This document shows, one piece after another, positions 7,227 to 14,695 of a DNA stretch of 21,174 bases. Below the pieces are notes generated by a model that saw only the letters and a list, made by a program, of their open reading frames with translations, was not told where the DNA came from and did not search any database. The stretch covers positions 1 to 21,174 of the forward strand of contig DUTA01000135.1 in NCBI GenBank assembly GCA_012842325.1. Reading direction: 5' to 3'. A program made the translations under genes and the position numbers. Every line of letters begins with the position of its first letter. Position 1 is the stretch's first letter. This stretch comes from Bacillota bacterium. Its GTDB lineage: Bacteria > Bacillota > DTU030.

Positions 7227-8231
7227 TTGTTGAAGTTAAATCGTGTTGCCGCTGTCTTGCTGGTATTGGTTTTGGTCAGTGCTCTGGTTGCCGGTTGTGG
7301 TCCTGCTGCGACCCCTGGAGAAGGGGAAGGGGAAGGCGGTGGCGGAGCTGCTGAAACGGTGTTCATTTCCATTGCCACCGGCGGTACCGGCGGGACCTAT
7401 TATCCTCTCGGCGGGGCTATGGCCAAGATCTTCAATGAGAACATCCCGGGCGTGAATGCCAACGCCGAAGCAACGGGTGCTTCCATTGCCAATATCCAGC
7501 TCATTGAAGATGGCGATGCCCAGTTGGCCCTGATTCAGAATGACATTTCCTATTACGCCTACGAAGGTATTGAAATGTACAGTGACAAGGGCAAGCAGGA
7601 AAGGATCCGGGGAATGGCCTGCGTTTATCCCGAAACGATTCAGATTGTTGCCCACGGTAAGTCGGGGATCAATTCCATTGAAGACATGGTTGGGAAAAAG
7701 ATCGCCGTCGGCGACGTGGGCAGTGGGACCGAAGCCAACGCCCGTCAGATCCTGGAAGCCCATGGGATTACCTACGATGACATCACTGTCGACTATCTCT
7801 CCTTCGCCGAGGCGGCCGATAACCTGCGGGACGGCCATATCGATGCCGCCTTCATCACTGCCGGCTTCCCCACCAGCGCCATTACTGAGATTGCCCTGAC
7901 CAGCGATGTGAAGCTGGTGCCCATCGCCGATGACAAGGTGGAAGCCATTAAGGCCAAGTACCCCTACTACACCGACGTGGTCATTCCGGCGGGTACCTAC
8001 AACAACCAGGATGAAGATGTCAAGACGGTGGCCGTGATGGCCATGCTGGTTGTGCCCGAAGATCTTGATGAGGAACTGGTCTACAACATGACCAAGGCTC
8101 TCTTTGAGAACCTGGATGACCTGAAGGCGGCCCACGACCGGGGCGGCGACCTGAGCCTGGAAACAGCCCTCAACGGGATGTCCCTACCCGTCCATCCAGG
8201 TGCGCAGAGATACTATGATGAGGTGAAGTAA
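7227..8231 (+). CDS. TAXI-family TRAP transporter solute receptor, lipoprotein
   Basis: Extracytoplasmic substrate-binding protein of a TRAP transporter, TAXI (DUF3382/TIGR02122-type) group. It has 334 aa with an N-terminal hydrophobic signal and lipobox LVAGC, giving lipidated C24, so it should be tethered to the outer face of the membrane. A short E/G-rich linker follows. The mature part has the TAXI features: ISIATGGTGGTYYPLGGAMA, ATGASIANIQLIEDGDAQLA, the GMACVYPETIQIVA strand, GKKIAVGDVGSGTEANAR, and the C-terminal ETALNGMSLPVHPGAQRYYDE. The start is TTG with AAAGGGGG about 8 bp upstream. TAXI receptors with known ligands bind glutamate or dicarboxylates, but the ligand here cannot be read from sequence. 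It is followed 8 bp later by a perfect hairpin, then the membrane components. Confidence 0.93.
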   Translation: MLKLNRVAAVLLVLVLVSALVAGCGPAATPGEGEGEGGGGAAETVFISIATGGTGGTYYPLGGAMAKIFNENIPGVNANAEATGASIANIQLIEDGDAQLALIQNDISYYAYEGIEMYSDKGKQERIRGMACVYPETIQIVAHGKSGINSIEDMVGKKIAVGDVGSGTEANARQILEAHGITYDDITVDYLSFAEAADNLRDGHIDAAFITAGFPTSAITEIALTSDVKLVPIADDKVEAIKAKYPYYTDVVIPAGTYNNQDEDVKTVAVMAMLVVPEDLDEELVYNMTKALFENLDDLKAAHDRGGDLSLETALNGMSLPVHPGAQRYYDEVK

Positions 8232-8239
8232 GGGAGGTG

Positions 8240-8268
8240 CCGGGCATTGGGGTTTCCCCAATGCCCGG
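8240..8268 (+). promoter_or_regulatory. Perfect 13-bp RNA hairpin between receptor and DUF1850 genes
   Basis: CCGGGCATTGGGG (8240-8252), a TTT loop, and CCCCAATGCCCGG (8256-8268) form an uninterrupted 13-bp stem. There is no T-run after it, so it is not a normal terminator. It begins immediately after a strong ribosome site GGGAGGTG (8232-8239) and ends 5 nt before the GTG at 8274. It may stabilise the 3' end of the receptor message, and may hold the ribosome site and GTG at the right distance. If the TTG at 8247 were the start instead, the hairpin would bury it. Confidence 0.8.
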
Positions 8269-8273
8269 ATATT

Positions 8274-8774
8274 GTGAAAAGGTTCGTTTTCCTTCTGGCT
8301 TTGCTTCTCAGCTGTGCCTATTTGTTCCAGCCGGTGACCTATCTTCTGGTAAGCGAGGCGGAAGGGGGAAAAATTTTAGTGGCCCAACCGCTGGGGGCGG
8401 GGGAGGAGTTTTTCCTTATCTACACCCATTCGGTTCATAAATCCCCGGTGGTGGAGGTTTTTGCCGCGGAACCAGGGCTGGGACTCGTCCTGAAAAAAAC
8501 GGGTTTCCGCGATTACGGGGTGGGTATTCCCTACTCCACACCATATGATTTCAAACTGGGTGAGGATGGTTTTTTCTGGATTGAAAATATCGACGAACCT
8601 CTGGGGAGCTTTACCCTGCGGGTACAGGAGATTCCCAATCAGCGCTTGGTTATCGGCGGAAGGGAAATAAACCTGCTGGACAAGACCCGATCGGGAACCC
8701 TGGTACGGGTTGAACTTGTTTCTGGCGCACGGTTGAAAATGTGGCTAAAGGAGAGAGGGTTTAATGGTAAATGA
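8274..8774 (+). CDS. DUF1850 protein, TAXI-TRAP-associated
   Basis: Member of DUF1850, a family of small proteins repeatedly found between TAXI receptors and fused TRAP permeases; the role is unknown, and a small accessory subunit is the natural guess. An N-terminal hydrophobic stretch (KRFVFLLALLLSCAYLF) should be a signal or anchor. The conserved core is seen in FFLIYTHSVHKSPVVEVF and GFRDYGVGIPYSTPYDF. From GTG 8274 the product is 166 aa. The alternative TTG 8247 adds GFPQCPDI, residues encoded by the hairpin, but has normal linear spacing (7 bp) from GGGAGGTG. I prefer 8274 because it gives a conventional signal sequence, but the choice is open. The end overlaps the permease start by 11 bp. 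Confidence 0.85.
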   Translation: MKRFVFLLALLLSCAYLFQPVTYLLVSEAEGGKILVAQPLGAGEEFFLIYTHSVHKSPVVEVFAAEPGLGLVLKKTGFRDYGVGIPYSTPYDFKLGEDGFFWIENIDEPLGSFTLRVQEIPNQRLVIGGREINLLDKTRSGTLVRVELVSGARLKMWLKERGFNGK

Positions 8775-10743
8775 GAAAAAGGAAGAAGTGAAGGTTGAAG
8801 AACTTCTGCAGAAGTATGACCTTGAAGCTTCTCGCCTGCGCAGTCCCGTCGGGATTGCGGCCACCCTAATCTTTATCATTGCCGTGGCGATGTCTGTCTT
8901 TCACCTTTATACGGCGGGGTTCGGGATACTGCAGGCAATGAAACAGCGGGCTGTCCACCTCAGTTTCGCTTTTCTCCTGGTTTTCCTCCTCTATCCCATG
9001 ACCCAGAAGGGGGATAAGAGCAGGATACCCTTTTATGATTACCTGCTGGCCTTACTTGGTGTATCAGTGGGCGTCTATATCCTGGCCAATTATGATCAAT
9101 TGGTGCTGCGGGCCGGCGCTCCGACCCAGATGGACCTGGTGATGGGCTTTCTGGCCATTTTGCTGGTCCTGGAGGCAACTCGCCGCTCCATCGGCCCGGA
9201 ATTGCCGACTGTTGCCATCATCTTCCTCATCTATGCCTATTTGGGTCCCTATATGCCGGGGCTCCTTGCCCACAAGGGATATGACCTGAAACGGATCATC
9301 TATCAAACCTACCTGACCACGGAAGGAATTTTCGGCACGCCCCTGGGTGTTTCCTCGACCTATGTCTTTCTCTTCATTCTCTTCGGTGCTTTCCTTGAAA
9401 AGACCGGGGTGGGACGGTTCTTTATTGACCTGGCCTTTGCCCTGACGGGACACATGCGCGGCGGTCCCGCCAAGACGGCCGTGGTGGCCAGCGGTTTGAT
9501 GGGTTCCATTTCCGGGAGTTCCGTCGCCAATACTGTTACTACCGGAACCTTTACCATACCTCTCATGAAAAGTGTTGGCTATAAACCCCATTTTGCCGGG
9601 GCCGTGGAGGCGGCCGCTTCGACGGGAGGCCAGATCATGCCGCCGGTTATGGGGGCAGCGGCCTTTATTATGGCTGAGTTTACCGGCATCCCTTATGTTA
9701 AGATTATTATTTCCGCAGCTATTCCGGCCATCCTCTATTATTTGGCCGTGGGGACCATGGTCCACCTGGAAGCCTGCAAGCTGGGATTGAAGGGGCTACC
9801 CCGGAGTGCATTGCCCTCGATCCGGGAGCTAAGCGTAAGGTTTTACCTGCTCCTGCCCGTTGTCTTTATTATATACTTCCTGGTCAGGGGCTTTACCCCT
9901 CTCAAGGCTGCCTACTGGGGGATTGTCGGTACAGTTATAATTGGTGTCATCGATCTTGTTATTCAATATCTGCAGCACCACAGCGACCGGATTGATATCC
10001 AGGAATATGCCAGGGCCATGATCCAGGCCCTGGCCGAGGGGGCCAAGGGTTCGGTGTCCGTTGCCATGGCCTGTGCAACGGCCGGGATTGTTGTGGGTGT
10101 GGTGACTCTGACGGGGCTGGGGCTGAAGGTGGCCACCATAATTATTGCCCTGGCCAGGGGTAACCTGCTCCTGACCCTGTTCTTTACTATGGTCGCCTCG
10201 ATTATTCTGGGTATGGGGCTGCCCACAACGGCCAAGTATATTGTCCTGGCCACCATGGCGGCGCCGGCCTTAACCCAGCTGGGTGTACCGGTAATGGCAG
10301 CCCATCTCTTTATCCTGTATTTCGGGATTGTTGCCGACGTTACCCCTCCGGTGGCCCTGGCGGCCTACGCCGGGGCGGGAATTGCCGGGGCCAATGCCAT
10401 GCAAACGGGGGTTACGGCCCTCAAGTTGGCCATGGGAGGTTTCCTGATCCCCTATATCTTTGCCCTGTCCCCCGATTTGCTCCTTATTAATACAACGCCC
10501 GTCGATGCAGTCGTTGCCGTCATCAGTGCCTGTATTGGTGTCGTGGCCCTGTCTGCTTCCATCGAGAATTTTCTCCTTACCCACTGCCGGTTCTATGAAC
10601 GGATTCTCCTCTTTGTGGCTGCCCTGGCCTTGATTAAACCGGGACTGGCCACCGATGCCTTCGGTATTGTGGTTCTCGGTGTAATAACCGTCCTGCAGCA
10701 CCTGCGGCGGCAAAGGGAAGGGCAGTCTGAGGCATCGGTATGA
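8764..10743 (+). CDS. TRAP transporter fused 4TM/12TM permease (DctQM-type)
   Basis: Membrane component of a TAXI-type TRAP transporter in which the small (DctQ-like) and large (DctM-like) subunits are fused. It has 659 aa. After a charged cytoplasmic start of about 35 residues come several N-terminal helices (about 36-160), then the DctM core. Hallmarks are LGVSSTYVFLFILFGAFLEKTG, GPAKTAVVASGLMGSISGSS, EAAASTGGQIMPPVMGAAAF, and in the second half ILGMGLPTTAKYI and ADVTPPVALAAYAGAGIAG. It should use an ion gradient (usually Na+ in this family) to import the ligand delivered by the upstream receptor. The ATG has AAGGAG 10 bp upstream and overlaps the DUF1850 gene by 11 bp. A strong terminator follows about 70 bp downstream, closing a three-gene operon. 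Confidence 0.95.
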   Translation: MVNEKKEEVKVEELLQKYDLEASRLRSPVGIAATLIFIIAVAMSVFHLYTAGFGILQAMKQRAVHLSFAFLLVFLLYPMTQKGDKSRIPFYDYLLALLGVSVGVYILANYDQLVLRAGAPTQMDLVMGFLAILLVLEATRRSIGPELPTVAIIFLIYAYLGPYMPGLLAHKGYDLKRIIYQTYLTTEGIFGTPLGVSSTYVFLFILFGAFLEKTGVGRFFIDLAFALTGHMRGGPAKTAVVASGLMGSISGSSVANTVTTGTFTIPLMKSVGYKPHFAGAVEAAASTGGQIMPPVMGAAAFIMAEFTGIPYVKIIISAAIPAILYYLAVGTMVHLEACKLGLKGLPRSALPSIRELSVRFYLLLPVVFIIYFLVRGFTPLKAAYWGIVGTVIIGVIDLVIQYLQHHSDRIDIQEYARAMIQALAEGAKGSVSVAMACATAGIVVGVVTLTGLGLKVATIIIALARGNLLLTLFFTMVASIILGMGLPTTAKYIVLATMAAPALTQLGVPVMAAHLFILYFGIVADVTPPVALAAYAGAGIAGANAMQTGVTALKLAMGGFLIPYIFALSPDLLLINTTPVDAVVAVISACIGVVALSASIENFLLTHCRFYERILLFVAALALIKPGLATDAFGIVVLGVITVLQHLRRQREGQSEASV

Positions 10744-10811
10744 TATAGGGCTCTGGAGGATAATGTTATTTAAATCCCGATCTCCGGGATTGGATGACAA
10801 AAAATGGAAGG

Positions 10812-10844
10812 GCCGGCCGTTTTAATACGGCCGGCTTGTCTTTT
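10812..10844 (+). terminator. Rho-independent terminator of the TRAP operon
   Basis: GCCGGCCGT (10812-10820), loop TTTAAT, and ACGGCCGGC (10827-10835) form a perfect 9-bp GC-rich stem followed by TTGTCTTTT. A smaller 7-bp hairpin (AATCCCG 10773-10779 with CGGGATT 10785-10791) lies just upstream without a T-run. This is the natural end of the TRAP transcript. Confidence 0.88.
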
Positions 10845-10850
10845 GGCGGC

Positions 10851-10881
10851 GGCCGGGGAGAACATTGTATTTGCCCCGGCC
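10851..10881. repeat. Inverted repeat flanking the -35 box of the DUF881 promoter
   Basis: GGCCGGGG (10851-10858) and CCCCGGCC (10874-10881) are perfect 8-bp arms 15 bp apart, about 23 bp centre to centre. The -35 hexamer at 10865-10870 lies between them. This geometry fits an operator for a dimeric regulator, though it could be chance in GC-rich DNA. No regulator is encoded nearby. Confidence 0.4.
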
Positions 10882-10893
10882 CTATGATATAAT
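10865..10893 (+). promoter_or_regulatory. Sigma-A promoter for the DUF881-DUF3048 unit
   Basis: The -35 box TTGTAT (10865-10870), a 17-bp spacer and a perfect -10 box TATAAT (10888-10893), preceded by TGA for an extended -10, make a strong vegetative promoter. Transcription should begin near 10900, about 70 bp before the DUF881 start. It lies right after the TRAP terminator, so it begins a new transcription unit. Confidence 0.82.
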
Positions 10894-10969
10894 TTTTTGT
10901 GTAAGATTTGTAAAAAAATGCAGGCGGGGGCGAAACCGGTTACCATTTTGCAACGAAGAGGTGCGTATT

Positions 10970-12016
10970 TTGGTAAAGGCACAGCTGCAGGAACAAGGAT
11001 CATTTCCCAGGTTAATACTAATTGCAATTATTTTTCTATTTATAGTCAACACTGCTGTCATTGCCCTGGCTGTGGGTTTACTGGATCTCCCGGGGGAACT
11101 GAGTCCCCGTGAACAGGCCCGGCAGGGGGCCCTTTTTATCTGTGATTATGTCCAGGAGCAGGCGGAAAATGCCGGTGTGGCGGCCAAGCCGGCAGTGCGG
11201 GAGGTTTTGGCCAGGTTCCGCTTTGAGGTTGAACAGGCCACCCGCCGGGAGGAAATTGCCCAGCTGGTCTTAAAATACGGGCGGGAAGCCCAGGATATTA
11301 TCCTGCGGGAACAGGAAAACCAGCGCCGGGAACTGGCCCTGGCCCTGGTGCGGCAGGACCCTCAGCTCCAGGAAATGCTGGGGGAAGGCAAAATCACCAT
11401 CAGCTGGCAGGAGGAAACGGGGATTGTCATTCAAGATCCGGCCAATTTGCTGTCCCCGGAGACCCGGGAAAAGATCCGCCAGCATGAAGGTATCCAGGGC
11501 CTTTCCCAGATGGTGGAGATCCAGGTCGTGGACGGAAAAGCCGAACTGGTAACCCCCATCTCTATGCTGGAAAGCTTAAAAAGATTGGAGCATGAGGTGG
11601 ATTCCCTGCGCCTGCAGTTGCAGGAGAGCAGAATAGCCGCCGGTACCGAACCGATGACGGGAGCGGGTATTGTGCTCCGGCTGTATGACGCTGAAATGGG
11701 AACGGGCGCAGAGCAGATCGTCCATGATTTTGATATCAGGGATATTGTGAATGAGCTTTTTGCCGCCGGGGCGGCCGGAATTGCCGTCAATGACCAGAGG
11801 CTGGTGGCCACCTCCTCTATCCGCTGTGCCGGTCCCGTCATTCTGGTAAATCATAAACCTATTGCCGTCAATCCGGTGACCATCAGGGCCATCGGGGATC
11901 CGGAAGTTTTAACCAGCAGTCTTGACCTGATCCGGGCTGAGTATGAATTCTCGGGGATCAGATTTGAGGTGGAACCGGAGGAGAAGATAACCCTGCCGGC
12001 CTATGACCCGAAATAG
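10970..12016 (+). CDS. Membrane-anchored DUF881 protein with long N-terminal extension
   Basis: The C-terminal part, from about residue 230 to 345, is a DUF881 (YlxW/YlxX-like) domain: GAGIVLRLYD, IVHDFDIRDIVNELFAAGA, GIAVNDQRLVATSSIRC, GPVILVNHKPIAVNPVTIRA, IGDP. A helical segment just before it (MLESLKRLEHEVDSLRLQLQ) is the usual coiled coil. Near the N-terminus one membrane span (LILIAIIFLFIVNTAVIALAVGL) anchors it. Between span and coiled coil lies about 160 residues, mostly charged helix plus a small strand-rich part, that I do not recognise; at 348 aa it is clearly longer than usual members (about 230-270). I chose TTG 10970, with AGAGGTG 6 bp upstream; starts nearer 10865 would lie inside the promoter. 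DUF881 genes often neighbour division genes; function is unknown. Confidence 0.85.
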   Translation: MVKAQLQEQGSFPRLILIAIIFLFIVNTAVIALAVGLLDLPGELSPREQARQGALFICDYVQEQAENAGVAAKPAVREVLARFRFEVEQATRREEIAQLVLKYGREAQDIILREQENQRRELALALVRQDPQLQEMLGEGKITISWQEETGIVIQDPANLLSPETREKIRQHEGIQGLSQMVEIQVVDGKAELVTPISMLESLKRLEHEVDSLRLQLQESRIAAGTEPMTGAGIVLRLYDAEMGTGAEQIVHDFDIRDIVNELFAAGAAGIAVNDQRLVATSSIRCAGPVILVNHKPIAVNPVTIRAIGDPEVLTSSLDLIRAEYEFSGIRFEVEPEEKITLPAYDPK

Positions 12017-12040
12017 GAGAGAAAAGGGGAGGGGAGAAAT

Positions 12041-13093
12041 GTGGATTGGGCCAGGGCGAAGAAGGTTATCCCTTTTCTTTTGGTGTTGATCTTCCTGTTA
12101 TCCTTGGGCCTCACCGGCTGCAGGAAGGGTGGAGAAGAGGCGGAGAACCCGCCCGCGGAGGAAGAACCGCTGGAGGAACAGGAACCGGAACCGACGGGTT
12201 TTCTCGCCCCTTTAACCGGCGAACTGGTAGAAGAGGAAGAACTGACGAAACGCAGACCCGTTGCGGTAATGATCGACAACGATCCTACCTTTGGCGCCCA
12301 TTCCGGTCTGGACAAGGCGGCCTGGGTTTTTGAAATGCCGGTAGAGGGCGGCATCACCCGTTTCCTGGCCGTTTACCAGCATCGGGATGCCCCCGTGCTG
12401 GGGCCAGTGCGCAGCACCCGGCCTTATTTTTTGGACCGGGCCATGGAGTTTCAGGCTGCCGTCAGCCATGCCGGCTACAGCCCCCAGGCCAAGGAGGATA
12501 TTTCCCGCCTGGGCATCATCTCCCTCAATGAATTTGCCCTATCCCACCTGTACTGGCGCACCCAGGACAAAAAGATGCCCCACAACCTGTACACCAACAC
12601 AGAAGGCCTCTTTGCCGAGCTAAAGGAGCGGGGCTTGGATAAAATTACTCCCACCTGGGAGATCAGCTTTTTCCCGGAGGCAGACCCGGAGGCTGTTCCG
12701 GGAGAACCTGCCACGAAAATTAGAATCCATTATCATACAGGGGTGGTAGAATACCGCTACAGTCCCCTCCATGGGGCTTACAAGCGTTATTTTCGGGGCC
12801 AGCCCCATGAAGATGCCGAAACGGGAGAGCAGCTTCTGGTTACCAATTTAATTCTGCAACACATGGAAAGGCCCCGGGTACTGGACAGCGAGGGCCGGCT
12901 GGAGTTGAAGACCGTCGGCACCGGGTCGGCCAGGGTCTTCCAGTTGGGCAAGAACTATGAGGCGGTCTGGGAAAAGAAGGGCCGGGAGGGCTGGACCCGC
13001 TTTGCTGAACCCGGGGGAAGCATCATCAAGCTGGTGCCGGGAAATACCTGGGTTCAGGTGGTGCCCGAGGGAACCAGGCTGGAGATAGAATGA
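12041..13093 (+). CDS. DUF3048 lipoprotein (YerB-like)
   Basis: A secreted lipoprotein of the DUF3048 (YerB) family, 350 aa, function unknown. The signal sequence ends in the lipobox LTGC with C27. An acidic, proline-rich linker (EEAENPPAEEEPLEEQEPEP) runs to about residue 60. The N-terminal DUF3048 domain follows: RRPVAVMIDNDP, FEMPVEGGITRFLAVYQH, GPVRSTRPYFLDRAMEF, HAGYSPQA. The C-terminal domain begins near residue 225 and includes KNYEAVWEKKGREGWTRF and LVPGNTWVQVVPEG. The GTG start has AGGGGAGGGG about 6 bp upstream. It lies 24 bp after the DUF881 gene, so the two share the promoter at 10865. It should sit on the outer face of the membrane, perhaps at the cell wall. Confidence 0.92.
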   Translation: MDWARAKKVIPFLLVLIFLLSLGLTGCRKGGEEAENPPAEEEPLEEQEPEPTGFLAPLTGELVEEEELTKRRPVAVMIDNDPTFGAHSGLDKAAWVFEMPVEGGITRFLAVYQHRDAPVLGPVRSTRPYFLDRAMEFQAAVSHAGYSPQAKEDISRLGIISLNEFALSHLYWRTQDKKMPHNLYTNTEGLFAELKERGLDKITPTWEISFFPEADPEAVPGEPATKIRIHYHTGVVEYRYSPLHGAYKRYFRGQPHEDAETGEQLLVTNLILQHMERPRVLDSEGRLELKTVGTGSARVFQLGKNYEAVWEKKGREGWTRFAEPGGSIIKLVPGNTWVQVVPEGTRLEIE

Positions 13094-13115
13094 CCGGAGG
13101 GAGCCCTGGGAAACA

Positions 13116-13562
13116 TTGGCCGGAAAAGATGTGGCTATGCTGTTAACTGAAGACAGGATCCAGCGGCTGCTGGCAGCGGCCCGGGAGGCCCGGGAAAGGG
13201 CCTATGCCCCCTATTCCCATTTCCCGGTGGGAGCGGCCCTGGAGACAGCTTGCGGGCGCATTTTTCGCGGCTGCAATATCGAGAATGCCGCCTACGGGGC
13301 CAGCATGTGTGCCGAACGGGTAGCCCTTTTCAAAGCGGTCTCGGAAGGGTTTTCTGATTTTACCGCCCTGGCCCTGGTCACGGCAGGGCCCAAAATCCCT
13401 TCTCCCTGCGGGGAATGCCGCCAGGTTTTGTCTGAATTTGCCCCCCAGATGCCCGTGATTATGGCCAATACGGCCGGGGAATACCAGATAGGGACCGTGG
13501 CCCAATTGCTTCCCGCTGCCTTTAGCGGGGAAAACCTGAAAGGTTTGGGTGACCAAACATGA
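13116..13562 (+). CDS. cdd: Cytidine deaminase
   Basis: Zinc-dependent deaminase converting cytidine and deoxycytidine to uridine and deoxyuridine, for pyrimidine salvage. The small homotetrameric type is expected: 148 aa here, 136 in B. subtilis. The catalytic signature is complete. C65-A66-E67 supplies a zinc ligand and the proton-shuttling glutamate, and PCGEC supplies zinc ligands C98 and C101. Substrate-binding NIENAAYG precedes them and YAPYSHFPVGAAL is near the start. TTG 13116 has GGAGGGAG about 12 bp upstream, slightly far; ATG 13137 gives a length nearer to B. subtilis but a poor ribosome site. The stop overlaps the era start (ATGA). The cdd-era link is standard in Firmicutes. Confidence 0.95.
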   Translation: MAGKDVAMLLTEDRIQRLLAAAREARERAYAPYSHFPVGAALETACGRIFRGCNIENAAYGASMCAERVALFKAVSEGFSDFTALALVTAGPKIPSPCGECRQVLSEFAPQMPVIMANTAGEYQIGTVAQLLPAAFSGENLKGLGDQT

Positions 13563-14473
13563 TGGGAGAAAGTACATATAAATCCGGCTTTGTAGCCCTG
13601 GTGGGCAGGCCCAATGTGGGCAAATCGACCCTCCTCAACCGGATGGTTGGGGAGAAGGTGGCCATCACCGCCACCAAACCCCAGACCACCAGAAACCGGA
13701 TTACCGGTATCCATACCACAGAACGGGCCCAGATTATTTTCCTGGACACCCCGGGGATCCACAAGCCCAAACATAAATTGGGTCAGCATATGGTCAAGGT
13801 TGCGGAAAGTGCCCTGGAAGAGGTCGACCTGATCCTCTTTGTTGTCGACAGCACGGCCCCCCCGGGCGGGGGAGACCGGTATATAGCCGGCTATTTCCCT
13901 GCCCGCAAAACCCCCGTTTTTTTGGTTTTAAACAAGATTGATCTCCTTGCGCCGACAGAGGTGGCCAGGGTCCAGGAGGAATACCGTGAACTGCATTCCT
14001 TCGCTGAAATCATACCCGTATCGGCGGTCACAGGGGATAACCTGGCCCTGCTGGAGGACCGGATCATCGACTATCTACCGGAAGGACCCCCCTATTACCC
14101 AGCCGATATGATCACCGACCAACCGGAGCGGTTTATTGTGGCGGAGCTGATCCGGGAAAAGGTCCTCCATTTAACCCGGGATGAAGTGCCCCACTCCATC
14201 GCCGTCGAGGTCGAGGAAATGCAGGAGCGGGAGGAGAAAAACCTGATCCTGATCCGGGCCAATATTTATGTGGAGCGGGAGTCCCAAAAAGGCATCCTCA
14301 TCGGCCGGGGCGGGCGGATGTTGAAGGAGATCGGGCAGCTGTCCCGGGCCGATATAGAAGGCCTGCTGGGCTGTCAGGTTTATCTGGAGCTGTGGGTTAA
14401 GGTGAGGAAAGACTGGCGGGATTCAGCAGAAGCACTGCGCAATTTTAGCTATGACAAGCAGGATTATTCCTAG
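13559..14473 (+). CDS. era: Era, GTPase for 16S rRNA and 30S assembly
   Basis: Essential GTPase that binds the 3' end of 16S rRNA and checks 30S subunit maturation; works in the same pathway as YbeY upstream. The 304-aa protein has G1 GRPNVGKS (16-23), the TTRNRITGI switch I region, G3 DTPG (63-66), G4 NKID (125-128) and G5 SAVTG. The C-terminal KH domain carries GRGGRMLKEIG from residue 249. The length is normal (B. subtilis Era is 301). Two ATG codons stand in tandem, the first overlapping the cdd stop by 4 bp, so translational coupling is likely. Confidence 0.98.
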   Translation: MMGESTYKSGFVALVGRPNVGKSTLLNRMVGEKVAITATKPQTTRNRITGIHTTERAQIIFLDTPGIHKPKHKLGQHMVKVAESALEEVDLILFVVDSTAPPGGGDRYIAGYFPARKTPVFLVLNKIDLLAPTEVARVQEEYRELHSFAEIIPVSAVTGDNLALLEDRIIDYLPEGPPYYPADMITDQPERFIVAELIREKVLHLTRDEVPHSIAVEVEEMQEREEKNLILIRANIYVERESQKGILIGRGGRMLKEIGQLSRADIEGLLGCQVYLELWVKVRKDWRDSAEALRNFSYDKQDYS

Positions 14474-14544
14474 TTGAACCAAAAAGCGCCAGCATACCTG
14501 CCGGTGGTCGGGGACACCCTAGCGGAAGAGGGAGGGTGGTGTCT

Positions 14545-14682
14545 TTGCAGGAGTCCCATGAAGTCCTGTGGCGTCTCTTTGCAGCCACTGGCCAGATCGG
14601 GGCCTATCTGCTCTACAGGGAGCTTCTCAACGACAGCGACAACGGGGGGGATAGTGGGGAAGAGAGGAACCAATACTCTTGA
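14545..14682 (+). CDS. yqzL: YqzL-family small protein between era and recO
   Basis: A 45-aa protein that matches the YqzL family, tiny proteins encoded between era and recO in many Firmicutes and of unknown function. The diagnostic stretch is VLWRLFAATGQIGAYLLYRE, followed by a polar, acidic tail. I place the start at TTG 14545 with GGAGGGTGG just upstream; GTG codons at 14536 and 14539 are alternatives. It ends at TGA 14680-14682, 13 bp before recO. The reading frame differs from that of recO, whose frame is also open through this region and can mislead gene finders into an over-long recO. Confidence 0.85.
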   Translation: MQESHEVLWRLFAATGQIGAYLLYRELLNDSDNGGDSGEERNQYS

Positions 14683-14695
14683 GGAGGGGAAATTC

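Noticed and set aside
14474..14695. Upstream extension of recO to 14474
   Set aside because: The extra residues do not resemble RecO, there is no ribosome site at 14474, and the stretch encodes yqzL in another frame. ATG 14696 has a strong site.
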